A stretch of 64,000 nt of DNA. Source: Reichenbachiella versicolor. Lineage in GTDB: Bacteria > Bacteroidota > Bacteroidia > Cytophagales > Cyclobacteriaceae. The notes below the pieces were generated by a model. That model ran no database searches. It had not been told where the DNA came from and was given only the letters and a program-made list of their open reading frames with translations. The position numbers and the translations under genes were made by a program. Shown piece after piece: positions 42,922 through 51,889 of this stretch (position 1 is its first letter; each line of letters opens with the position of its first letter). The DNA lies in NCBI RefSeq assembly GCF_003171675.1, contig NZ_QFZQ01000001.1, positions 434,001 to 498,000 of the forward strand, written 5' to 3'.

Positions 42922-44580
42922 ATGATTTCTAAACTTTCAATTAGTAACTACGCTCTTATTCGCCAACTTGATATAGAGCCTGATAAGGCGTTAAATATTG
43001 TTACTGGTGAGACTGGTGCTGGTAAGTCAATAATGTTAGGAGCCATTGGATTGTTACTTGGAAATAGGGCAGATACCAAGGCACTGCTTAATGAGGAACT
43101 GAAATGTGTGATAGAAGGAGAGTTTGATGTCTCTTCATTGAAATTGCAGGATTCATTTGAGGAATGGGACGTTGATTATGATGATCATTCAATTTTAAGG
43201 CGTGAAATTAGCCCAAAAGGAAAGTCAAGAGCTTTTATTAATGACCAACCGGTTACTCTTGATGTAATTAAAGAGATAGGTCAAAAGTTAGTTGATATTC
43301 ATTCTCAAAATCAAAGCACATCTCTTAGTGATAAGAAAGTGAAGATGGGAATAGTTGATGGATTCGCACAAACTCAATACGAGTTAGAAGTATATCAGAC
43401 GGCATTTGATTTACATGCAAAGTTAAAGAAGAAGCTTCTTGACCTGCTAGAACAGCAAACTAAGGCCGATGCAGATTCAGAATATAAGAGGTTTTTATTA
43501 GATGAATTGGTTAAGGCTGACCTTAAAGAAGGAGAATTTGAACAATTAGAAGGCGAATTAAAGATGTTGGAGAATGCTGAGGATATAAAACTCAAGCTTT
43601 CTCAGATTTATGGTGAGTTTGAAGAGTCTGAGTTGTCTGTAAATGATAGATTAAAAGAGGTGGTAAATACACTTAAGTCGATCAGCGGTTTTTCTTCAGA
43701 AATTGAAAGTTTTACAGGTAGGCTTAATTCTGCTACTACCGAAATATTCGACATTATAAGTGGTATAGGCAGTGTGAAAGATACTATTGAGTATGATCCT
43801 GAAAGAATAGCAACTGTCTCAGAAAGGCTGGATATGCTTAATCGATTATTGCAAAAGCATAATATTTCAAGTGTGGAACAGTTAGTAGACATTAAGATTC
43901 AATTAGAAGAACACACTTCGTTAACTGAAACTTTAACTGAATCAATTGAATCAATAAATAGACAGGTTGATGAAGCCTCCAAGGATTTATTATCAAAAGC
44001 CGAGATTCTTTCGGAGAAGAGACGTTCAATTATTGATGCTTTATCTTCAGGAGTGAATGAACTTCTAGGAGAGGTAGGAATGCCTGAAGGGCAATTTGAA
44101 ATAGCTTATAAAAGAGTAGAGCCATGGAAGCTAGGAATTGATGAAGTAGAAGTGCTATTCTCGGCTAATAAAGGGGTCAGTCCAGAACCAGTGGCTAAGG
44201 TAGCTTCGGGAGGAGAATTTTCTAGATTAATGTTTTGTATCAAGTTTATGTTGGCACAGAAAACTGCAATGCCTACAGTAATTTTTGATGAGATTGATAC
44301 TGGAGTTAGTGGTGAGATAGCACTCAAAATGGGGGATCTAATGAAGAAGATGTCTTTTCGTCATCAAATTATTTCCATTAGCCATTTGCCGCAGGTAGCT
44401 GCAAAAGGCGATCAACATTACTATGTCTATAAGGACAATAGTTCTGATAAAACGGAGAGTCTGATTAAGTTATTAGATGAGTCTGATAGACTAGAAGAAA
44501 TTGCAAAAATGATAGGTGGAGAAAACCCTAGTGAAATTGCTAAAAATAGTGCTAGAGAGCTAATTGGCATGAATGCCTAG
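42922..44580 (+). CDS. recN: DNA repair protein RecN
   Basis: 552 aa SMC-like ATPase. Walker A GETGAGKSIMLGAIGLLLG at the N-terminus, a long coiled coil (~160-360), the ABC signature region VASGGEFSRLMFCIKFMLAQ, Walker B TVIFDEIDTGVSGE and the ISISHLPQVAAKGD H-loop. It organises DNA ends at double-strand breaks. A weak -7 match (TAATTTTG, 42886-42893) stands 28 bp upstream. Confidence 0.96.
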   Translation: MISKLSISNYALIRQLDIEPDKALNIVTGETGAGKSIMLGAIGLLLGNRADTKALLNEELKCVIEGEFDVSSLKLQDSFEEWDVDYDDHSILRREISPKGKSRAFINDQPVTLDVIKEIGQKLVDIHSQNQSTSLSDKKVKMGIVDGFAQTQYELEVYQTAFDLHAKLKKKLLDLLEQQTKADADSEYKRFLLDELVKADLKEGEFEQLEGELKMLENAEDIKLKLSQIYGEFEESELSVNDRLKEVVNTLKSISGFSSEIESFTGRLNSATTEIFDIISGIGSVKDTIEYDPERIATVSERLDMLNRLLQKHNISSVEQLVDIKIQLEEHTSLTETLTESIESINRQVDEASKDLLSKAEILSEKRRSIIDALSSGVNELLGEVGMPEGQFEIAYKRVEPWKLGIDEVEVLFSANKGVSPEPVAKVASGGEFSRLMFCIKFMLAQKTAMPTVIFDEIDTGVSGEIALKMGDLMKKMSFRHQIISISHLPQVAAKGDQHYYVYKDNSSDKTESLIKLLDESDRLEEIAKMIGGENPSEIAKNSARELIGMNA

Positions 44581-44594
44581 AACACATATATTTG
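44564..44594 (+). promoter_or_regulatory. fabI promoter
   Basis: TTG (44564-44566), 20-bp spacer, TATATTTG (44587-44594), an exact -7 box. The -33 part lies within the end of recN. Confidence 0.7.
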
Positions 44595-44640
44595 CACCGA
44601 ATTATCTATAAGAAGAGTATTAATTAGAATATAGAATAAA

Positions 44641-45456
44641 ATGGCTAATAACTTATTACAAGGAAAAAGAGGTATCATATTCGGTGCGTTGAATGAAGAT
44701 TCTATCGCTTGGAAAGTGGCTCAGAAGGCACATGAGCAGGGTGCTGCTTTTACTTTGACTAATGCACCCATTGCCTTGAGAATGGGTGAGATCAATAAAC
44801 TAGCTGAGCAATGTAATAGTGCTGAAGTAATTGGTGCTGACGCTACATCCGTCGAAGATCTTGATAATCTATTTACTAAATCTCAAGAAGTATTGGGAGG
44901 TAAGTTAGACTTCGTTCTACATTCTATCGGTATGAGTCCAAACGTGAGAAAGAAGAAAGAATATGGTGATTTGAATTACGATTGGATGTTGAAGACTATG
45001 GATATTTCAGCAATTTCATTTCATAAAGTAATGGCTGTAGCTGAGAAGCAAGATGCTATGAATGAGTGGGGGTCAATTTTAGCACTTTCGTACATTGCTG
45101 CGCAGAGAACTTTTCCAGACTATTCAGATATGGCTCAAGCTAAAGCTATGCTAGAGTCTATAGCTAGAAGCTATGGTGAGAGATTTGCAAGATTGAAAAA
45201 AGTAAGAGTAAATACTATATCTCAGTCTCCTACGATGACTACCGCTGGAAGTGGTGTAGGTGGGTTTGATGTCTTTATGTCTTACGCAGATAAGATATCT
45301 CCTTTAGGTAATGCGTCAGCTGAATCTTGTGCCGACTACTGTATATCTATGTTCTCAGATTTGACAAAAATGGTAACTATGCAAAACTTGATGCATGATG
45401 GAGGATTTTCTACATCTGGTATAACAGAAGATATTATAGATCAAATGAGGAAATAG
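44641..45456 (+). CDS. fabI: Enoyl-ACP reductase (NADH), FabI
   Basis: 271 aa SDR enzyme for the last step of the fatty-acid elongation cycle. GKRGIIFGALNEDSIAWKVAQ is the FabI nucleotide site, LDFVLHSIGMSP the central motif, and SYIAAQRTFPDYSDMAQAKAMLESIARSYGERFA contains the Y-x6-K-type active site. It is the target of triclosan-type inhibitors in other species. Own promoter and terminator. Confidence 0.93.
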   Translation: MANNLLQGKRGIIFGALNEDSIAWKVAQKAHEQGAAFTLTNAPIALRMGEINKLAEQCNSAEVIGADATSVEDLDNLFTKSQEVLGGKLDFVLHSIGMSPNVRKKKEYGDLNYDWMLKTMDISAISFHKVMAVAEKQDAMNEWGSILALSYIAAQRTFPDYSDMAQAKAMLESIARSYGERFARLKKVRVNTISQSPTMTTAGSGVGGFDVFMSYADKISPLGNASAESCADYCISMFSDLTKMVTMQNLMHDGGFSTSGITEDIIDQMRK

Positions 45457-45478
45457 TCTAAATACTATAAGGTATTTT

Positions 45479-45507
45479 AAAAGGAAGCCTTTTGGTTTCC
45501 TTTTTTG
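45479..45507 (+). terminator. Terminator after fabI
   Basis: AAAAGGAAGCC and GGTTTCCTTTT pair (one G-T) around TTTT, with a run of six T from 45501. Confidence 0.85.
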
Positions 45508-45518
45508 TTTTAACCAAT

Positions 45519-46052
45519 TTAATTTTTCAACTCCTTTTTGAAGTTTTCAAATGCAGTTTTGAATTTTTCTTTTTCTTCAGGGTTGGTGATTTCGTTATTG
45601 AAATTCTTTTCAAATGAGGGAAGAGAATAACTGCTTGTAACGGTCGCCCCCCTGAAAGGGAAAATACTTTTGGCATGTTCTAGCACACTCATTCCTCCTC
45701 GTGGGCCTGGTGAAGTTGCCATTAAAAATACGGGCTTGTCTAACCACATACTTTTTTCAACTCTAGAAGCCCAATCTGTTACGTTTTTATAAGCTGCTGA
45801 AAAGCTACCATTATGTTCTGCAAATGAGATTACAAGACCATCTACTTCTCTAATAATAGCTTTAAAGTCATGAACCAGTTTAGGGATTCCCTGTTCTAAT
45901 TCTTTATCTATACTGAAAATTGGCATTTCAAAATCATTGAGGTCAAGAGTGATTACTTCGACTTCGTTCAATTGATTAGCAGCCCATACAGCCAGTCTTT
46001 GATTGATAGATTTTTTGCTATTACTAGCTCCGAATGCTAATACTTTTTTCAT
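45519..46052 (-). CDS. NADPH-dependent FMN reductase family protein
   Basis: 177 aa flavodoxin-like oxidoreductase. Opening KKVLAFGASNSKKSINQRLAVWAANQL is the FMN phosphate loop; DGLVISFAEHNGSFSAAYKNVTDWAS and KPVFLMATSPGPRGGMSVLEHAKSIF are the other family signatures. It reduces FMN, quinones or azo compounds; physiological substrate unknown. Monocistronic, cytoplasmic. Confidence 0.9.
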   Translation of the reverse strand: MKKVLAFGASNSKKSINQRLAVWAANQLNEVEVITLDLNDFEMPIFSIDKELEQGIPKLVHDFKAIIREVDGLVISFAEHNGSFSAAYKNVTDWASRVEKSMWLDKPVFLMATSPGPRGGMSVLEHAKSIFPFRGATVTSSYSLPSFEKNFNNEITNPEEKEKFKTAFENFKKELKN

Positions 46053-46156
46053 GATGATGTTTGTTGGGATCTATTTTTATGCTGCTGATTATACTTTTTT
46101 AAAGCATAATAAAGAATTACTGGACAATATTTAATAAGCAAACTTGAAATTAGAAT

Positions 46157-46588
46157 TTAATCATAAAAAGAGAGGTCATGAACTACAGTATGGGCTAAAC
46201 CTTCATCCGTGTGTTGATTGTTAGAATATTCACTTACATATTCAACTCCCTCTCCGTTTTTGTATAGTTCATAGACTAATTCCCAGTTATTGTTTCTGCA
46301 ATCATTGCATTCAGTATTGTGGCACTCAACTTTAAGTTGTGTTTTTTCACTAACACCCAGCTCATTTAAATCAATAAGCATCTCTTTTCCACTAACCCAA
46401 GTTCTCCTACTATCAAAAATTTCAGTGTTGTCAGCATAAATTTTCACGTAATCATCTATTCTGAAAAAAATCATTGAATACCCACTTTTTAAAGGAGTTT
46501 CACCATCTGTGTTTTTGTCACCTTTTATTTGCTTAGGGTTTGGTACACATGAGATTATTACTAGTACTAATAAAAATGTTATTCTCAT
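46157..46588 (-). CDS. Small lipoprotein of unknown function
   Basis: 143 aa from the ATG at 46588 (MRITFLLVLVIIS|C), which gives a compact lipoprotein signal; an upstream in-frame ATG would add a charged N-extension. The mature domain is all-beta in pattern (MIFFRIDDYVKIYADNTEIFDSRRT) with a four-residue spaced Cys pair (CHNTECNDC). No family recognised; possibly a C2- or jelly-roll-like surface protein. It stands alone. Confidence 0.6.
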   Translation of the reverse strand: MRITFLLVLVIISCVPNPKQIKGDKNTDGETPLKSGYSMIFFRIDDYVKIYADNTEIFDSRRTWVSGKEMLIDLNELGVSEKTQLKVECHNTECNDCRNNNWELVYELYKNGEGVEYVSEYSNNQHTDEGLAHTVVHDLSFYD

Positions 46589-46746
46589 TTTAAGAAATTT
46601 GACTTTAAATCTATTGCAATGATAATTCATATATTTTTGTAATGAGTTTTATGTCACCCTGACAATATTTAAACTACTCTTTTGCGCTTGTAATTCCTTT
46701 AATCATATGTTGTAGAGTTACTATATTCGTGCCATATTAATAATCT

Positions 46747-47568
46747 ATGTCGTCTATTATTCAAAGCTTGTGGATAGAAGGGGAGCTTAGCCCTATAGAG
46801 CAATTAAGTCTTAAGTCATTTCTTAGAAACCATCATGAAGTTCACCTTTATCATTATGGTGAAGTTTTTGGTGTGCCCAAAGGAGTGATGTTAAAGGATG
46901 CAAGAACTGTAATTGCTGAATCTAGAATTTTCAAAGCAAGAGGCAGTTATGCAGCTTTTTCTGATTTGTTTAGGATGGTTATGCTTCAGCAATATGGTGG
47001 CTATTGGGTTGATACAGATGTTATTTGTTTAAAACATTTTGATTTTGCTGAGGATTCAGAAGTTTATGCTTGGGAAGATGATGAATTAATAGGTAGTGCG
47101 GTACTGAAATTAAATCCAAATAACTATGCTTTGGCCGAAATTATTAAACGGTTTGATAAACCTTGGCTATTTAGAGATTTGAATTTTAAAACAGTTCCGA
47201 ATAGTTGGAAGAATAGTGATAGTAAAGTTGCTCTTTTTAAGCAATTTATTTGTGAATACGATAGGAGACAGATTTATTATGAAAACACAAAATGGGGAGG
47301 AGTCGGAGAACCTATTACACTAACTGAATTAATGAAAAAATACAATCTAGCAACTAAAGCTTTAGATTTTAATAGGTTTTTCCCTATTCATTATACTGAA
47401 TGGTTTAGCATTTTTTATGATGGAAATCTTCTAGGTAAACTGGATTTATCTCCTACTTATGCGGTTCATCTATGGAATAATTGTTTTAAGAATTATTCTG
47501 GTTTTGACAAGCAAAAACCTTTTCAAAAAGGGTCATTAATACATTATTGGTTCGATAAATATAAATAA
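46747..47568 (+). CDS. GT32-like glycosyltransferase
   Basis: 273 aa. The DXD region RGSYAAFSDLFRMVMLQQYGGYWVDTDVICLKHF is typical of GT32/capsular-synthesis glycosyltransferases (GG-x-Y-x-D-x-D). The rest (HLWNNCF near the end) also agrees. Cytoplasmic, transfers a hexose onto a growing surface glycan. Stop and the next start are adjacent (TAAATG), so it forms a two-gene + unit with the GT2 that follows. Confidence 0.85.
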   Translation: MSSIIQSLWIEGELSPIEQLSLKSFLRNHHEVHLYHYGEVFGVPKGVMLKDARTVIAESRIFKARGSYAAFSDLFRMVMLQQYGGYWVDTDVICLKHFDFAEDSEVYAWEDDELIGSAVLKLNPNNYALAEIIKRFDKPWLFRDLNFKTVPNSWKNSDSKVALFKQFICEYDRRQIYYENTKWGGVGEPITLTELMKKYNLATKALDFNRFFPIHYTEWFSIFYDGNLLGKLDLSPTYAVHLWNNCFKNYSGFDKQKPFQKGSLIHYWFDKYK

Positions 47569-48546
47569 ATGTTGAAACTTTCTGTTGTTATTCCAGTGTA
47601 TAATGTTTCTAAATACTTGAGAAAATGTGTCGATAGTGTTTTAGAACAGACCCTTAGGGATATTGAGGTTATTTTAATTAATGATGCTTCTCCAGATCCT
47701 AAAGATCATGAAATATGTGAAGATTACATAAAGACTGATGATCGAGTGGTGTACTATAAACACGACGTAAATAAAGGGCTTGGAGGTGCTAGAAATACTG
47801 GAATAGAGTTAGCTAAAGCAGACTATATAGCTTTTGTAGATAGTGATGATTGGATTGAATCTCAAATGTTTAAGGTTATGCATGAAAGAGCTATTAGTAA
47901 AGGGGCTGACATTGTTCAATGTTATTTCATGGAGCACTTTCAGGATTCTGGAAAAACTAAATTAAGACGGGTTAAAAAGTTTAGACGACAGGCTGATATT
48001 ATGAATTGTATCAACGTGTTAGCATGGAATAAAATCTATAAAAAAACACTTTTTACTGATTACAATGTTTTTTACCCTGAACGACTAGTTTCAGAGGATA
48101 TCGCTACTACTACAAGGCTTCTGTATGGTGTGAAGAATGTGGAATTGGTTCGAAAACCTTTTTATAATTATAGAGTTAATAGACATGGAGCTATCACTAA
48201 TAACTATTCGAATCTTTTCTCGGATTTGCCACAAGTATTTGAAATAATACAAAACCATCTAATTCCTTTAAATAGGTTAGAATCAGATCGTTTGTTTTTT
48301 GAGAAAAGAGTGGTTAAAAGCCTTTTGCATTATTTGAAAAGGCTGAAGCAGGATGATCGTATCAGCACAAGAGATAAGAATCAGATTATTCTAAATTCTT
48401 TTAATAAGAATATTAAGTATTTGAGTGGTTCTGAAAATTTTGAGACAATGTATGAAGCATTAAAATACACTGAGAATAAGAGCAGAAAAATAAATTTTCA
48501 GGTTTTAATCAAGAATATATTATACTTGTTCGGGTTAGTTAGTTAG
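47569..48546 (+). CDS. GT2 glycosyltransferase
   Basis: 325 aa. GT-A opening KLSVVIPVYNVSKYLRKCVDSVLEQTLRDIEVILINDASPD, then GLGGARNTGIELAKADYIAFVDSDDWIE with the DXD metal site. The helical C-terminal ~100 residues are not conserved, as usual. It extends a capsule or LPS-type glycan. Its 3' end overlaps the convergent ABC exporter gene by 8 bp. Confidence 0.9.
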   Translation: MLKLSVVIPVYNVSKYLRKCVDSVLEQTLRDIEVILINDASPDPKDHEICEDYIKTDDRVVYYKHDVNKGLGGARNTGIELAKADYIAFVDSDDWIESQMFKVMHERAISKGADIVQCYFMEHFQDSGKTKLRRVKKFRRQADIMNCINVLAWNKIYKKTLFTDYNVFYPERLVSEDIATTTRLLYGVKNVELVRKPFYNYRVNRHGAITNNYSNLFSDLPQVFEIIQNHLIPLNRLESDRLFFEKRVVKSLLHYLKRLKQDDRISTRDKNQIILNSFNKNIKYLSGSENFETMYEALKYTENKSRKINFQVLIKNILYLFGLVS

Positions 48547-50149
48547 CTATCATGCCTTCTTTTAACTCTATTATTTTGTCCGCTATATCAAAATATTTCT
48601 CGTCGTGAGATATAACGATTATGGTTTTTCCCAGTTCCTTTAATAGTGGTAAGATTTTTTGATAAAAAATCCCTTTGAAGTAAGGGTCTTGATTTGCAGC
48701 CCATTCATCGAATAAATAAATCTCTTTATTATCAAGCATGTTTGCGATTAAAGCAAGTCTAGATTTTTGTCCATAAGACAATTTGGTAGAATTGAATTTT
48801 TCTTTATCTATTTCGACTTTAGAATCCATTTCTAAAAGTTGAATAAAGCTAGAACCATTTTTTTCTAGAAATTCGGAATTAACATGGGAAAGATGTTCGA
48901 AAATGTGTGAATCTGCATAATAAGCGGAAAAAACATCGCGATAGCTTAGAAGATTACCCTCGTTAATTGGAGTTTGATTGTAATAAATATCCCCGCTTTT
49001 AGGGGTATATAATCCAGTCAATATTTTAGAGAATGTGGTTTTACCGCTTCCATTTCCGCCAATGATAAATGTTATTTCATTTTGGTTGATCGTAAGGTTT
49101 AAGGGGCCAAACTCTAATGCATTTTCATGAAGTTGAGTTCTATATTGAAACTTTATGTTACTAAACTCAATTATCGGTTTATTAGTATCTAAATCTTTCG
49201 GTAGGCTATTTTGAGATGAAATTTGTTCTTTATCTACTTCTATTCCTAGAAGCGTGATTTGTTCTAATGATACCATCGCACCACTTCTAAGTCTAAAAAA
49301 ACTTGCAATTTTTGTTGTGAACGGAATTAGAAAGAGAATTGTTGGTAAAATTACTTTGAACTGATGAAAATCAATTGGGATAAAATATATTCCTGAAAAC
49401 ATTAAAGCTCCTGAAAAAATGAATACCAATAGGTCTGATAGTCTATCGGTAGTTTCTAAAAGTACTTTTCTTTTTACTTCCGACTCGTTCCAATTGTGTA
49501 AATTCTCTGTAATTACTTTTGAAATATAGTCATTTCTTCGGCCTTCATTTAAAGATAGCTCTTTCAAGCCCAGAACCATTCCTCCTAGATCACTGTATAG
49601 ATTGTTATTGTATTTTGTAGCTTTTCTCGTCAGTTTTCTTACCAGTGGTAGCGTTGAGGCAATCATTATCACTTGAAGCAAGAACGCAATCATAAAAAAT
49701 GACGTTAATTGCCAATCTGATGTGAACATTATATAAAGAGTAACTAATACAGTAGTTGTACTGACTAGAAATTGTGGAATGCGGTTAATAAATTCAGAAA
49801 GAAGAGTGATATCTCTTGTAAGAACAGGTACTATTCTTTCTGAATTTGATTCTATATATTCATAATTAGCTTTAAGAATCTTATTCGATAAATTTTGAGT
49901 TAATTGCCTTATTACTATTGATGTTATTTTGGCCATGAAGTAGCCAGACGAAATCCCCAAAATCGTAGCAATCAAACTAAATCCTAAAATTTGAGAAATA
50001 AAATCTAAATCAATATTGTCTACGGTGTCTAATCCACTTTTAATAAGAGTAATAACTCTTGATGTGCAAAAACCAGAAAGAATTCCAGTGATTGCTCCTA
50101 TCATAAATAATCCAATTCGACTTTTAACTAATGGGAATAATTTTCTCAT
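48539..50149 (-). CDS. Cyclic-peptide-type ABC exporter (SyrD/PvdE-like)
   Basis: 536 aa half-transporter: six TM helices in residues ~10-290, then an ATPase. Walker A GGNGSGKTT, signature LSYGQKSRLALI (LSGGQ in most families) and Walker B LFDEWAANQDP, whose DEWAA-x-QDP form is characteristic of the cyclic peptide export group. Those relatives export siderophores or lipopeptides, yet no peptide synthetase lies here; all neighbours are glycan genes. It is the last gene of a - strand run GT4-Wzi-GT90-GT34-like-ABC, 7 bp after the previous gene, so it may export a glycan intermediate or small glycoconjugate. Confidence 0.85.
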   Translation of the reverse strand: MRKLFPLVKSRIGLFMIGAITGILSGFCTSRVITLIKSGLDTVDNIDLDFISQILGFSLIATILGISSGYFMAKITSIVIRQLTQNLSNKILKANYEYIESNSERIVPVLTRDITLLSEFINRIPQFLVSTTTVLVTLYIMFTSDWQLTSFFMIAFLLQVIMIASTLPLVRKLTRKATKYNNNLYSDLGGMVLGLKELSLNEGRRNDYISKVITENLHNWNESEVKRKVLLETTDRLSDLLVFIFSGALMFSGIYFIPIDFHQFKVILPTILFLIPFTTKIASFFRLRSGAMVSLEQITLLGIEVDKEQISSQNSLPKDLDTNKPIIEFSNIKFQYRTQLHENALEFGPLNLTINQNEITFIIGGNGSGKTTFSKILTGLYTPKSGDIYYNQTPINEGNLLSYRDVFSAYYADSHIFEHLSHVNSEFLEKNGSSFIQLLEMDSKVEIDKEKFNSTKLSYGQKSRLALIANMLDNKEIYLFDEWAANQDPYFKGIFYQKILPLLKELGKTIIVISHDEKYFDIADKIIELKEGMIAN

Positions 50150-50156
50150 ACAGAGA

Positions 50157-50843
50157 TTATTTTACTTGGTCGAAAATTTTGTTGTATTCTAATTTAATAA
50201 CAGAGGCGATTTGCTCTTTTGTCATTGCTGACAAATGCCTACAAAAAGTAGTATTTCTCTTGCTGACGATACTGGATGGTAAATATCCAATTAGGTTGTC
50301 ATATTTTTGTTCTGTCATTAACCCTCTTAGAAGGATGTTCTGAGTTCTTGGATGAATGTTCGCCAAATGTCTTAATTTTCCTTGACCTAGTTCAAGCCAC
50401 ATGTCAATAAACTCATGTACCTCTGTACAGTTTTTCATAATATTAAAACCAGCATTTGGTAAAACCCACCTCCTCAGTTCCCAGCTTAGTTTGAAATTAT
50501 GAGAAAAATAGATTCCAAATCTATCAGATCCATCTTTTTGAAATAAAATTTTCTTATTTCCATTCATATATTTAGAGATGAGATCTTCCAGTTTTAAACC
50601 AAATCGATTATCATATAAGAGAGTGTCTGCGTCAACCATCATTACAAATTCAGCGTCAGTTTTTTTAAAATGGTCTTGAATCATTTTGATTCTACTCCAA
50701 GTAAACGCCATATCGGGAATCAATTTTTCTCCATAATGACAAAAATTATACCCATGTTTGTCACAATACTTTTTCCATATTGGAATAGAATATTGTGTAT
50801 AAATGTCAATATGCTCAGTTGAGAGCATTAATATATCAATCAT
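50157..50843 (-). CDS. Putative GT34/GMA12-like glycosyltransferase
   Basis: 228 aa. The core AEFVMMVDADTLLYDNRFGL has a DXD site in the position of galactosyl/mannosyltransferases of the GMA12/MNN10 type; WSRIKMIQDHF and NAGFNIMKNCTEVHEFIDMW are further family-like segments. Recognition is moderate. It lies one base after the GT90 gene and 7 bp before the ABC gene, so clearly one operon. Confidence 0.7.
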   Translation of the reverse strand: MIDILMLSTEHIDIYTQYSIPIWKKYCDKHGYNFCHYGEKLIPDMAFTWSRIKMIQDHFKKTDAEFVMMVDADTLLYDNRFGLKLEDLISKYMNGNKKILFQKDGSDRFGIYFSHNFKLSWELRRWVLPNAGFNIMKNCTEVHEFIDMWLELGQGKLRHLANIHPRTQNILLRGLMTEQKYDNLIGYLPSSIVSKRNTTFCRHLSAMTKEQIASVIKLEYNKIFDQVK

Positions 50844-50844
50844 T

Positions 50845-51828
50845 TTACTTAATTAATTTTACTCGGTTTGAATATTCTTTGAGTAGTAGGGCTTGAACTT
50901 GTATGTCATATTCTGAATCTAAAAATTGACTCATATATTTTTTGCCATTCAAGGCAATATCTTTACATAATTTATCATTATTAGCAGCCCAGTCTAAAAT
51001 TTCTTCAAGGTTTGATAAATCATCGTTAAGTTCTAAATAGTGAATGTTTGGAGTTAATTTTTCTTCCATAATCCACGAGTGCCAATAAGGTTTAGGCATT
51101 ATGGGAACTGAGTTTGAGCTAAGTACCCATCTAAGATTACTTGCTACATCGTTTCCTTCTAAGCTTATTATGTATTTGTATTTTAGTTGTTCTGCTATTG
51201 AGATTTTATTTTTTTTATATGACTTCAGTTCTGGTTTTTGTTTTGTGGTGGCGAACCCTACATCGTATTTATTGAAGTGTTTTTTTACAAATTCTACTCT
51301 CTGTTTTTTTCCAGTAGTAGCTCCTCTCCAGACAACATTATTTCTTTTCTTTTCCCAAGGTATGTCTTCTTGATTAGCGTAATTACATGGAGTTGTTAGC
51401 CTGAGTGACCTGAAGTTATAAATGACACTTAATTTGTCAGTGGCTTTTCTTGATTTACGTATACAAGGTATCCCATCAGTATCTCCATGCTCTCCATAAA
51501 AAAGTGGATATTGATATTGCACTTCTTCGGTTAAAAGGCCAGTATCGAAGGGGAGAAAGAAGTTCATCAAAGAGTGAAGATCCTTGTATCGTTTGTACAT
51601 TGGTAATACTCTAATATTCCTGATTTTTGGAAGATGAACAATATTCTTACAATACCAATGTTTAAAGGTGTTTTTTAAAGAATCGTAACTTACATGGTTG
51701 ACTTCTATCTTTGTCCATTCATTTTTATTTTTGAGTCTATTAAACTCGGATAGTGCGTATTCGTGACTGTCCAGTCCATTGAGATAGTATCTAATTCTCT
51801 CTTCAATAGGAATCCAAAAATCATTCAT
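50845..51828 (-). CDS. GT90 (CAP10/LpsA-like) glycosyltransferase
   Basis: 327 aa. Conserved GT90 blocks are visible: NNVVWRGATTGKKQRVEFV, KYIISLEGNDVASNLRWVLSSNSVPIMPKPYWHSWIMEE, and HYLELNDDLSNLEEILDW. Members add xylose, glucose or galactose to capsule or LPS cores. Cytoplasmic; part of the - strand glycan operon. Confidence 0.88.
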   Translation of the reverse strand: MNDFWIPIEERIRYYLNGLDSHEYALSEFNRLKNKNEWTKIEVNHVSYDSLKNTFKHWYCKNIVHLPKIRNIRVLPMYKRYKDLHSLMNFFLPFDTGLLTEEVQYQYPLFYGEHGDTDGIPCIRKSRKATDKLSVIYNFRSLRLTTPCNYANQEDIPWEKKRNNVVWRGATTGKKQRVEFVKKHFNKYDVGFATTKQKPELKSYKKNKISIAEQLKYKYIISLEGNDVASNLRWVLSSNSVPIMPKPYWHSWIMEEKLTPNIHYLELNDDLSNLEEILDWAANNDKLCKDIALNGKKYMSQFLDSEYDIQVQALLLKEYSNRVKLIK

Positions 51829-51889
51829 GGTTCAAATTTTATAATCTAGTATACTTTAAGGAGTAAAATTTCATCTTTTATATTTGAAC